Positions 1-6,382 of a stretch of 8,765 nt of DNA are shown in pieces. A program made the position numbers and the translations under genes. Under the pieces are notes generated by a model. It did not search any database, was not told where the DNA came from, and was given only the letters and a program-made list of their open reading frames with translations. Source of the stretch: N074bin45 sp039587475 (lineage in GTDB: Bacteria; Gemmatimonadota; Gemmatimonadetes; Gemmatimonadales; GWC2-71-9); assembly GCA_039587475.1 (NCBI GenBank), contig JBDHIK010000107.1:1-8765 (forward strand). The letters run 5' to 3'. Position 1 is the stretch's first letter. The number at the start of each line of letters is the position of its first letter.

Positions 1-1340
1 CGGCCGTCGTTCCGCAGCACGGTCCAGCTCACCCCGCCGAAATTGCTGGTCACCAAATCGAGATCGCCATCGCCGTCGAGATCACCAAGATCGATGGCGA
101 TGGGTTCCTGACCCACAGGGACCACCGCCTCGAGCCTGAGCCCCCCTGAGCCGTCCCCCAGGAAAACAGCCGCGGCGTTCTGGGCGAAATTGGCGCTGAC
201 CACGTCAGCGTGACCGTCTCCGTTGACGTCTCCGGCAGCGAGCATCCAGGGCCCGCCCGACGCGGATGCCGCGGCAGTCCGTTCCAGATTCCCTGCCCCG
301 TCACCACGGAGGAGAATCACTTCTCCACTGCCGATGGCTCCTACGAAGAGGTCCTGGATACCGTCACCGTCCGCATCGGCAACGGCGCATGCGGTCTCGC
401 CCGCAGCACCGGTATCGAAGGACCGGCCGGTCAGGAAGCCGCCAGCACCATCATTGAGGAACAGGGTGAGCGATCCGCCTCCGGCCCGGTTGGCGGTAAC
501 GATATCCCACCATCCATCCCGGTCGAGATCCAGGACGCACAGCCCGCGCACGCCGGGAGCGGCCGTGTAGTTGGCGCGATGCACGAAGGTCCCGTCGCCG
601 GCGCCGCGGAACAGCGACACCAGGTCGTTCGCCGAATTCCCAACCGCGACGTCGAGGGTCCCGTCCCGGTCGAAGTCCGCGCCTTCGTTGGTCGAGGGTC
701 GCGACCCGCCGGGGATGGGGTAGACGGTGAACGCCCCATAGCCTCCCAGACCGTCGTTCAGGAAGACCCGGAGATCGTCGGAGCGTTCGCTCGGCACCAA
801 CAGGTCGGGAGCGCCGTCGTCATCGAAGTCGCCCGCGAAGGCCCCGTAGCTCTGGATCCACCCCTCACCTGTCTGGCGGATCGCCAGCACCGGCCCCGTG
901 GTGAATCCGAAGGACGACGGTGTGGCCCGCACCCAATACCCCATCGTGTAGGAGCCACCAATGCCGGAACCACCTTCCCCGGAGATGGCCCCGGACACCG
1001 TCACCACGACCCATTCACCAGACGAGAACCGTCCGTTGGGGGTGAAGGTGACGGTACGCCGGTCGGGGCTCTGAGCGACGCGGCCAGCCATAGGGCCGGA
1101 CCACCTCCCGGACGCGCTGATCGCCGCACCGCTGTCCGGTAGCAGGACGGGTCGGTCGAAGGTGACCACAATCGGATCACCAGGCATGGCGTTCAGGGAC
1201 TGAGGCCGTGGTGTCAGTGCCTGAACGATGGGGGGACCGGTGGCCCCCGGTCCGACGGGGTCACTCTCGCCGGAACCGCAACTCCAGGCGCCAACCAGCG
1301 CCAGCAGAGCGGCCGTATTCTGGAGTGGGAATCTGACCAT
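1..1340 (-). CDS. Exported FG-GAP/VCBS beta-propeller protein with N-terminal Ig-like (Big_5) domain, C-terminus cut by window edge
   Basis: The frame is open from ATG at 1340 to the left edge, about 446 residues without a stop. Residues 1-20 form a hydrophobic export signal (LLALVGAWS) followed by Cys21. The lipobox is poor (A-W-S-C), so lipoprotein status is uncertain. Residues about 37-135 resemble the bacterial Ig-like SbsA domain (Big_5): LTPRPQSLNAMPGDPIVVTF, then a TVTFTPNGRFSSGEW segment. Then come six FG-GAP motifs with DxDxDG calcium-type loops starting near residues 171, 222, 271, 322, 371 and 420 (for example DFDDDGAPDLLV, DVNGDGHADVVS, DLDGDGDLDLVT). The 49-51 residue spacing is that of propeller blades; a seventh blade would lie outside the window. 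The family is usually secreted or surface-attached and binds ligands or partners; the specific role is unknown. It is transcribed away from the nfu gene. No strong ribosome binding site precedes the ATG (GGGTGAC directly abuts it). Confidence 0.88.
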   Translation of the reverse strand, partial: MVRFPLQNTAALLALVGAWSCGSGESDPVGPGATGPPIVQALTPRPQSLNAMPGDPIVVTFDRPVLLPDSGAAISASGRWSGPMAGRVAQSPDRRTVTFTPNGRFSSGEWVVVTVSGAISGEGGSGIGGSYTMGYWVRATPSSFGFTTGPVLAIRQTGEGWIQSYGAFAGDFDDDGAPDLLVPSERSDDLRVFLNDGLGGYGAFTVYPIPGGSRPSTNEGADFDRDGTLDVAVGNSANDLVSLFRGAGDGTFVHRANYTAAPGVRGLCVLDLDRDGWWDIVTANRAGGGSLTLFLNDGAGGFLTGRSFDTGAAGETACAVADADGDGIQDLFVGAIGSGEVILLRGDGAGNLERTAAASASGGPWMLAAGDVNGDGHADVVSANFAQNAAAVFLGDGSGGLRLEAVVPVGQEPIAIDLGDLDGDGDLDLVTSNFGGVSWTVLRNDG

Positions 1341-1448
1341 GTCACCCGTACGACGTTTGACGGCATGCTCCGGGGCACAGCCCCGAGGCTTGACTCCGGC
1401 CCGACACCGGGCGAGTCTGCGGGCAGACGATCCATCCACGAGGACTCC
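1341..1448. promoter_or_regulatory. Divergent intergenic region between the FG-GAP gene and nfu, with three small hairpins
   Basis: Both flanking genes are transcribed outward, so promoters for both should lie here. Three perfect short inverted repeats follow each other: CGGGGC-aca-GCCCCG (1371-1385), GCCCG-acac-CGGGC (1399-1412) and GTCTG-cggg-CAGAC (1415-1428). TTGAC hexamer-like words occur at 1357 and 1390 on the plus strand, but no convincing -10 box sits 16-18 bp after either. The hairpins would lie in the nfu leader if transcription starts upstream of 1371. Chance is a real alternative given the high GC content. Confidence 0.4.
1440..1444 (+). promoter_or_regulatory. Ribosome binding site choosing the GTG start of nfu
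   Basis: GAGGA lies 4 nt before GTG 1449. The upstream in-frame ATG at 1365 has no purine-rich site before it, and the family homology begins only after the GTG. This favours the GTG. Confidence 0.55.
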
Positions 1449-2042
1449 GTGACCGCGCCGTCATTCTCTGTAACGCAGATCGACGATCAACGATGCGCCT
1501 TTGTGGCCGATGGCCCTGTCTTCGGTGACGACGGACGCACCTTCACCGAAGCGGCCCAGGCTGCGACCGCACCGGCAGCGGAAGCGGTGCTCGAGGTCGA
1601 GGGGGTCTGTGAGGTCTCCCTGGCACCGGACCGCATGACGGTGGTCCGCTCGGCCGACGGACCTTCGTGGCCGGAGTTGCTTCCGCGGATCCAGTATGCG
1701 CTCGCGACCGTCGTCGGCGCCGGGCCCCCGGACGCCACCGCGGGCGATGCTCCCGCCATGGACGACGACAGCATGTTCGACCTGGTGACCGACATCTTTC
1801 AGAGTCAGATCAACCCCATCGTGGCTCAGCATGGCGGCGCCATCGACCTCATCGACGTGCAGGACGCGACGGTGGTTGTCCGGATGTCCGGCGGATGCCA
1901 GGGATGCGGCATGGCCAACGTGACCCTGCGTCAGGGGATCGAGGCCGCCCTGCGTCGAGCCATCCCGACGATGTCGGGCGTGCGCGACGTGACCGATCAC
2001 TCCGCCGGGACCAATCCCTACTTCGCCAACTCGGGGAAGTAA
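1449..2042 (+). CDS. Nfu/NifU-type iron-sulfur cluster scaffold or carrier protein
   Basis: Product of 197 residues with a two-domain Nfu layout. Residues about 6-90 match the Nfu N-terminal domain (FSVTQIDDQRCAFVADGPVF, later EVEGVCEVSLAPDRMTVVR and a W-x-E-L-L-P segment). Residues about 110-185 match the NifU C-terminal domain, with the cluster-binding pair Cys150-Gln-Gly-Cys153 inside SGGCQGCGMANVTLRQGIE. In this family two such CxxC motifs from two subunits hold a [4Fe-4S] cluster in the cytoplasm and pass it to target enzymes. The GTG start is chosen on the GAGGA site and on where homology begins; an ATG at 1365 would add 28 unrelated residues. No suf or isc genes are visible beside it, so this looks like a stand-alone carrier. 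The ATP-grasp gene follows after 10 bp and is probably co-transcribed. I give no symbol because the bacterial nomenclature (nfuA, nifU) does not map cleanly onto this domain arrangement. Confidence 0.9.
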   Translation: MTAPSFSVTQIDDQRCAFVADGPVFGDDGRTFTEAAQAATAPAAEAVLEVEGVCEVSLAPDRMTVVRSADGPSWPELLPRIQYALATVVGAGPPDATAGDAPAMDDDSMFDLVTDIFQSQINPIVAQHGGAIDLIDVQDATVVVRMSGGCQGCGMANVTLRQGIEAALRRAIPTMSGVRDVTDHSAGTNPYFANSGK

Positions 2043-2052
2043 GCCGTCGGCC

Positions 2053-3285
2053 ATGGCGGATGCCGATCCCCCGCGGCTCCTGCTCCTGCTCCCCACCTCC
2101 ACATACCGCGCCGCCGCGTTCGTCCGCGCCGCCGACGCGCTCGGCGTCAGGCTCACGGTCGCCTCCGAACAAGACTCGGCCTTCGCCGCCGGAGAGCCCG
2201 ACAAACTACTGACCATGGACTTCGACGACCCGGCCACCTGCGTGGCGGTCGCACAGGCCTTTCATCGGCAGCACCCCCTCGCCGCCGCCTTCGGCATCGA
2301 TGACGCAACCGCTATCGCTGCGGCCCATATTGCCGCCGCGCTGGGACTGCCTGGCAACCCGGCACCAGCCACCCAGGCGGCCGGCAACAAGTTCCTGCAA
2401 CGCGTACGTCTGGCCGAAGCCGGCGTGCCTGTCCCCGCCTTCGAGCATTTCGCCACCGCGACCGAGGCTGCCAGTTCGACGATTCCCTTCCCCGCGGTGG
2501 TCAAGCCGGTGTCGTTGTCCGCCAGCCGTGGCGTCCAGCGGGTCGACGATGCCACAACCCTTCGTGACGCGCTCGGTCGCCTGGCAGCCATCCTGGACGA
2601 GGGGGCACCGCCCGGGGGCCAGGCCTGCCTCGTCGAGGAGTATGTCCCCGGACCCGAATTCGCACTGGAAGGCCTGGTGATCGAGGGATGCCTCACGACG
2701 CTGGCGTTGTTCGACAAACCCGATCCGCTGGACGGGCCCACCTTCCCCGAAACGATCTATGTGACGCCGTCGCGCGCCGACCCCGAGATTCAACAGTCGC
2801 TCGTGACTACCGCACAATCGGCTTGCCGGGCGATTGGCCTGCGGACTGGTCCGGTGCACATCGAGTTACGCCATAACGAGGGTGGGGCCTGGCTGGTCGA
2901 ATTGGCGGCCCGCCCCATCGGCGGGCGCTGTGGTGAAGTACTCCGATTCGGCCCTGGCGGGTCCCAGTCACTCGAGACGGTACTCCTGGCTCATGCCCTC
3001 GGCCAGGTCGAACCTGTTCCGCCTCGAGAGCCATGTGCCGCCGGCGTCATGATGATCCCGGTACCACGGCCGGGTACCTTCGAGGCCATCGTCGGGATCG
3101 ACAGGGCCCGGGCCGTTGCCGGAGTGGTGGACGTGGCCGTGACGATTCACCGCGGAGCCGTGGTGCGTCCGCTCCCCGAAGAGGCCCGGTATCTGGGTTT
3201 TCTGTTCTCGCGTGGCGACTCGGCGGCGGCCGCCGAGCAGTCGTTACGGGACGCCTTTGCCGAGCTGGAAGTCCGCATCACCTGA
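2053..3285 (+). CDS. ATP-grasp carboxylate-amine ligase, L-amino-acid-ligase-like
   Basis: Product of 410 residues with an ATP-grasp architecture. The N-terminal pre-ATP-grasp alpha/beta domain (RLLLLLPTSTYRAAAF, then GIDDATAIAA) is followed by the nucleotide-binding part: Lys151 in FPAVVKP, the flexible loop SLSASRGV (154-161) and Glu195-Glu196 in CLVEEYVPGPEF. The metal-binding part has Glu271 in VHIELRH and Glu284 in LVELAARPIGG. Residues about 330-408 (GVMMIPVPRPG to the end) look like the C-terminal domain LAL_C2 of bacterial L-amino acid ligases. The family joins a carboxylate, via an acyl phosphate, to an amine using ATP; dipeptide or amino-acid conjugates are typical products. The substrate here cannot be told from sequence, and PurK- or carbamoyl-phosphate-type relatives are less likely. 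The ATG follows the nfu stop by 10 bp; the only purine-rich run (GGGGAAG, 2033-2039) lies 13 nt before it and overlaps the nfu end, so translational coupling is likely. Confidence 0.85.
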   Translation: MADADPPRLLLLLPTSTYRAAAFVRAADALGVRLTVASEQDSAFAAGEPDKLLTMDFDDPATCVAVAQAFHRQHPLAAAFGIDDATAIAAAHIAAALGLPGNPAPATQAAGNKFLQRVRLAEAGVPVPAFEHFATATEAASSTIPFPAVVKPVSLSASRGVQRVDDATTLRDALGRLAAILDEGAPPGGQACLVEEYVPGPEFALEGLVIEGCLTTLALFDKPDPLDGPTFPETIYVTPSRADPEIQQSLVTTAQSACRAIGLRTGPVHIELRHNEGGAWLVELAARPIGGRCGEVLRFGPGGSQSLETVLLAHALGQVEPVPPREPCAAGVMMIPVPRPGTFEAIVGIDRARAVAGVVDVAVTIHRGAVVRPLPEEARYLGFLFSRGDSAAAAEQSLRDAFAELEVRIT

Positions 3286-3293
3286 CGAGACCT

Positions 3294-3317
3294 CCCGGCC
3301 GGAACACCGGTACCGGG
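3294..3317 (+). terminator. Hairpin after the ATP-grasp gene, candidate terminator
   Basis: CCCGG CCGG - aaca - CCGG ta CCGGG gives a 9-bp GC stem with one 2-nt bulge and a 4-nt loop, beginning 9 nt after the TGA at 3283-3285. It is followed by CTTATATTGCT, which has only a weak T-run. A strong stem with a poor U-tract makes it a plausible but imperfect intrinsic terminator; an mRNA-stabilising or barrier hairpin is the alternative. Confidence 0.45.
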
Positions 3318-3319
3318 CT

Positions 3320-3325
3320 TATATT
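3320..3325 (+). promoter_or_regulatory. Possible -10 box upstream of the OmpA-domain gene
   Basis: TATATT agrees with TATAAT at 5 of 6 positions and is the only clearly AT-rich word between the ATP-grasp and OmpA-domain genes. No -35-like hexamer is at the expected distance, since that place is taken by the hairpin stem. Transcription from here would give a leader of about 45 nt that contains the small hairpin GGAAG-ctca-CTTCC (3334-3347). Confidence 0.3.
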
Positions 3326-3366
3326 GCTCCTCTGGAAGCTCACTTCCCTGTCGTGGAACCCGTTTC

Positions 3367-3372
3367 GAGGAG
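3367..3372 (+). promoter_or_regulatory. Ribosome binding site of the OmpA-domain gene
   Basis: GAGGAG is a strong Shine-Dalgarno sequence. Two adjacent ATG codons follow, at 3376 (3-nt spacer) and 3379 (6-nt spacer). The spacing favours 3379. Confidence 0.7.
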
Positions 3373-3378
3373 TCGATG

Positions 3379-4893
3379 ATGCGCAGCACCGTTCTCGCCG
3401 CACTTCTGGTGGCTGCTCTGAGTTCTCTGGGCGCGCAGGTGGCGCCGGCCCAAGGCCTCAAGGACGACATCGATCAGGTGACGGCCCGGCTCCAGGCCGC
3501 CGCCGCCGCCAACCTCAACATCATCGCGCCTGAGGCGTACTCCAAGGCGAGCGAGAAGATCACCGAGGCAGAAGCGGTGTACCAGCGCGGGGCCAATCCC
3601 ACCGAGGTGCGGAAGAAGCTGGATGAGGCTCGGGTGGAACTGTCTCGTGCCGAGAGCCTCAAGGACATGGGGGACATCCTGTTGGGGTCGGCGCTCAGGG
3701 CCCGAACGGATGCCCTCGTGGCCGACGCCCCCGCCCAAAAGGAATCAGAAAAATCATGGCGCGACGCTGAGCGGTCGCTCCACAGAGCCGGCCGGCGGGT
3801 CGAGTCCGGCAACCGTGACGACGCCATCGCCGAGGCTTCGAAGGCCGAGGCGGCGTACCGGGAGGCCGAGTACGAAGCCCTCCGCAAGGCGCTGACCGCC
3901 GCGACCGAGGGCCTCCGCAAGGAGGCGAAGGAGCGCGATGCCGACAAGAAGGCCGCCACGACCTTCTTGAGGGCCGACACCGAGCTGGCCGCAGCCGAAG
4001 CGGCCCTCCGGGCCAATCGCCAGGATCAATCCGAGGCCATCGCGCACGCCATTGCCGCGGCCGACGGGTATCGCCGGTCCGCACGCATCGCCCTGATCGT
4101 CGATGCCGTCAAGCGCAACCCGAACAGCGCCGTCGAGGTCCTGGTGCTGGATTACGAGGGCTACCTCAGTTCGGCCGCGGAGGCGCTGCACTTCCGGGCC
4201 GATTTCAGCGAGGGGCCGCAACCCGTCTCGATCCAGCTGATCGACGCCATCAACAGCCTCACCGAAGACCGCGACGCGCTCCGTGGCGAGGCCGCCCAGG
4301 CGACCCAGGCGCTGACGCTCCTTCAGTCGGAGCACGACTCCCTGATGTTCATCAGTGATTCCCTCGCCGCCCGGTTGATGCTCCAGGCGGACTCCCTCAC
4401 CGCCCAACGGCAACTCCAGGAGGCGGAACAGCGTCGGCTCGGCGCCAGGTTGCGTGTACGGGAAGAGCGGGAAGCCAAGATCGAATCGGTGGGAGACCTC
4501 TTCAACGACGATGAAGCCGAGGTCGCCATGATCGGCAACGATCTGGTGATTCGGATGTACGGGCTCGATTTCCCCACCGGCCGGGCACAGATCCGGCCCG
4601 AGAGCTTCAGCCTGCTGACCAAGCTGCAGCGGGTCCTCCGCGAGTTTCCCGACGAGCCCATCGAGATCGCGGGCCACACGGACTCGCGCGGCAACCCCGA
4701 GCGCAATCAGGCCTTGAGTGAGCGGCGGGCTGAGGCCGTCCGCCAGTACCTGATCGCCAACATGGCACTGTCCGAAGTCCAGATCAGCGCCATCGGGTAT
4801 GGGGAAAGCCAGCCGATCGCCAGCAACGAGACGGCAGACGGTCGGGCCAAGAACAGGCGTATCGACGTCCGGATCGTCCTGCCCGGGATCTAG
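3379..4893 (+). CDS. OmpA-domain peptidoglycan-binding periplasmic protein with three-fold helical repeat
   Basis: Product of 504 residues (505 if ATG 3376 is used). A signal peptide spans about residues 1-24 (VLAALLVAALSSLGAQVAPA, cleavage after APA). An Ala/Glu-rich helical region (about 27-240) recalls DUF4398 and contains three similar units starting at Tyr54, Trp127 and Phe196. A likely coiled coil follows (about 289-371). The OmpA C-terminal domain lies at about 395-500: LDFPTGRAQI, IEIAGHTDSRG, NQALSERRAEAVRQYL, GYGESQP and GRAKNRRIDVRI. Asp435 and Arg450, 15 residues apart, correspond to the pair that binds diaminopimelate of peptidoglycan in OmpA. There is no beta-barrel and no cysteine anywhere, so it is neither a classical OmpA porin nor a lipoprotein; a periplasmic wall-bound scaffold is inferred. 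Its own ribosome site and possible promoter precede it; the transporter gene follows after 25 bp. Confidence 0.88.
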   Translation: MRSTVLAALLVAALSSLGAQVAPAQGLKDDIDQVTARLQAAAAANLNIIAPEAYSKASEKITEAEAVYQRGANPTEVRKKLDEARVELSRAESLKDMGDILLGSALRARTDALVADAPAQKESEKSWRDAERSLHRAGRRVESGNRDDAIAEASKAEAAYREAEYEALRKALTAATEGLRKEAKERDADKKAATTFLRADTELAAAEAALRANRQDQSEAIAHAIAAADGYRRSARIALIVDAVKRNPNSAVEVLVLDYEGYLSSAAEALHFRADFSEGPQPVSIQLIDAINSLTEDRDALRGEAAQATQALTLLQSEHDSLMFISDSLAARLMLQADSLTAQRQLQEAEQRRLGARLRVREEREAKIESVGDLFNDDEAEVAMIGNDLVIRMYGLDFPTGRAQIRPESFSLLTKLQRVLREFPDEPIEIAGHTDSRGNPERNQALSERRAEAVRQYLIANMALSEVQISAIGYGESQPIASNETADGRAKNRRIDVRIVLPGI

Positions 4894-4918
4894 CGTTCCC
4901 AGTGGGCGTCACGGGACC

Positions 4919-6382
4919 ATGACTGCTCCATCCGCCCCGGCCCCGGCCACCGACCACCGTGGCAGGACGCGGCGCTGGGTCGGCCTGGTCCTGGGCCCGG
5001 TCATGCTGGTGCTGATGCTGGTCACCCCGGCGCCCGAGGCCCTGTCGTCGCAGGGATGGCGTACCGCGGGCGTGGCCGCGCTCATGGCGGTCTGGTGGAT
5101 CACCGAGGCCATTCCCATCCCCGTGACCGCGTTGCTGCCCCTGGCCCTGTTCCCGATCCTCGGGCTGGGGACGATCGGGGAAGCCGCGACACCGTATGCC
5201 AACCCTATCATTTTCCTGTTTCTCGGCGGCTTCATCCTGGCTGCCGGACTCACGACCAGCGGCCTCCACCGGCGCCTGGCGCTGTCGATCATCCGCCGGG
5301 CCGGGCAAACGCCGGTCGGCCTGACGGCCGGCTTCATGGTCGCAACCGCGTTGTTGAGCATGTGGGTGAGCAACACGGCGACGGTCATGATGATGCTGCC
5401 GATCGCCGTCTCGACGCTGGCCCTGGTCGATTCCGAGAACCCCAGGACCTCCACCCTGTCCATGGCGCTCCTCCTGGGCATCGCCTATGCGGCCAACATC
5501 GGTGGGCTCGCGACGTTGATTGGCACGCCGCCGAACGCGCTGTTAGCTGGGTTCATGGAAGAGACCTACGGCGTCACCATTGGATTCGCCCGGTGGATGA
5601 CGCTGGGCTTGCCGCTGGTGGCGGTGGCCCTGCCGCTCTGCTGGATTCTCCTGGTCCGGGTTCTTTTTCCCGTCCATCGCATACCGGCACTGACCGGGAT
5701 CGACCACGTCCTGGGGGCCGAGCCCACCCGTCCCTTGAGCCGGAAGGAACTCGTGGTGGCGGTCGCAGGTGCCGCTACGGCGCTGGCCTGGATGTTCCGA
5801 CCCCTGCTGGCCAAGGCGGTCCCGGGAATATCGGACGCGGGCATTGCCATCGCCGGCGCGATGGTGCTGTTCCTGCTGCCCCTCCCGGTGGGGCGACACA
5901 GTCCCGTTCTGCAGTGGCGCGACACCGAGCGGCTGCCGTGGGGGATCCTCCTTCTGTTCGGCGGGGGCATCTCTCTGGCCGCAGCGATTCAGCGCTCCGG
6001 ACTGGCGGAGTGGATCGGCGCGCAACTCTCCGCCGCGGCGAGTTGGCCGTTCGTGGCTCTCGTGGCGGCGGTCACGGCGGTTGTGGTGCTGATCACGGAA
6101 ATCACCAGCAACACGGCCACGGCAGCGACATTCCTTCCGGTGGTCGCCGCTCTGGCCGTGGGGATCGGGATGGACCCCCTTCTCCTGGCGGCCCCGGCGG
6201 CTCTTGCCGCCAGTTGTGCATTCATGCTGCCGGTCGCGACGCCGCCCAACGCCATCGTGTACGCCAGTGACCGGGTTCCGATGGCAGCCATGATCCGGGC
6301 CGGCATCGTGCTGAACCTCCTGATGATCGCCTTGATCACCCTGATGGTCCTGGGGGTGGTGGGGCTGTGGGGGACGGCCTAG
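4919..6382 (+). CDS. DASS/SLC13 family sodium:carboxylate (dicarboxylate-type) symporter
   Basis: Product of 487 residues, a usual length for the divalent anion:sodium symporters, and strongly hydrophobic throughout with about 11 or more membrane segments. It carries the family signature WWITEAIPIPVTALLP (59-74). The two inverted-repeat halves each hold a Ser-Asn-Thr motif: WVSNTATVMMMLPI (SNT at 151-153) and EITSNTATAATFLPV (SNT at 397-399). They are paired with the re-entrant loops GTPPNALL (202-209) and TPPNAIVYA (441-449). In the structurally known member VcINDY the SNT motifs bind sodium and the substrate carboxylates, so inward transport of C4-dicarboxylates or similar acids is the best call; sulfate or phosphate cannot be excluded. 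ATG 4919 is chosen because the membrane region begins soon after; an in-frame ATG at 4799 would overlap the OmpA-domain gene by 95 bp. The ribosome site is weak (GGGA 2 nt before). The stop TAG lies in a CTAG shared with the opposite gene. Confidence 0.92.
   Translation: MTAPSAPAPATDHRGRTRRWVGLVLGPVMLVLMLVTPAPEALSSQGWRTAGVAALMAVWWITEAIPIPVTALLPLALFPILGLGTIGEAATPYANPIIFLFLGGFILAAGLTTSGLHRRLALSIIRRAGQTPVGLTAGFMVATALLSMWVSNTATVMMMLPIAVSTLALVDSENPRTSTLSMALLLGIAYAANIGGLATLIGTPPNALLAGFMEETYGVTIGFARWMTLGLPLVAVALPLCWILLVRVLFPVHRIPALTGIDHVLGAEPTRPLSRKELVVAVAGAATALAWMFRPLLAKAVPGISDAGIAIAGAMVLFLLPLPVGRHSPVLQWRDTERLPWGILLLFGGGISLAAAIQRSGLAEWIGAQLSAAASWPFVALVAAVTAVVVLITEITSNTATAATFLPVVAALAVGIGMDPLLLAAPAALAASCAFMLPVATPPNAIVYASDRVPMAAMIRAGIVLNLLMIALITLMVLGVVGLWGTA

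Noticed and set aside
210..1142. A 310-codon open frame on the plus strand opposite the FG-GAP gene
   Set aside because: Its product has no recognisable domain and is rich in Arg, Gly, Pro and Asp. It arises as the complement of the repeated Asp-Gly codons of the real minus-strand gene.
1357..1431. Sigma-70-like promoter from TTGACG (1357) or TTGACT (1390)
   Set aside because: No TATAAT-like word lies 16-18 bp downstream of either hexamer; the places are filled by GC-rich sequence.
1365..1448. N-terminal extension of nfu from ATG 1365
   Set aside because: There is no ribosome site, the added residues do not resemble the family, and it would place the hairpin cluster inside coding sequence. 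GTG 1449 with GAGGA fits better, though not certainly.
4799..4918. Earlier ATG for the transporter, overlapping the OmpA-domain gene
   Set aside because: The added 40 residues are polar and out-of-frame OmpA sequence; family homology starts after ATG 4919.
5056..6270. A 404-codon plus-strand frame inside the transporter gene
   Set aside because: The product is Arg/His/Gly/Pro-rich without membrane segments, whereas the overlapping frame is a clear DASS transporter. It is a GC-bias shadow.
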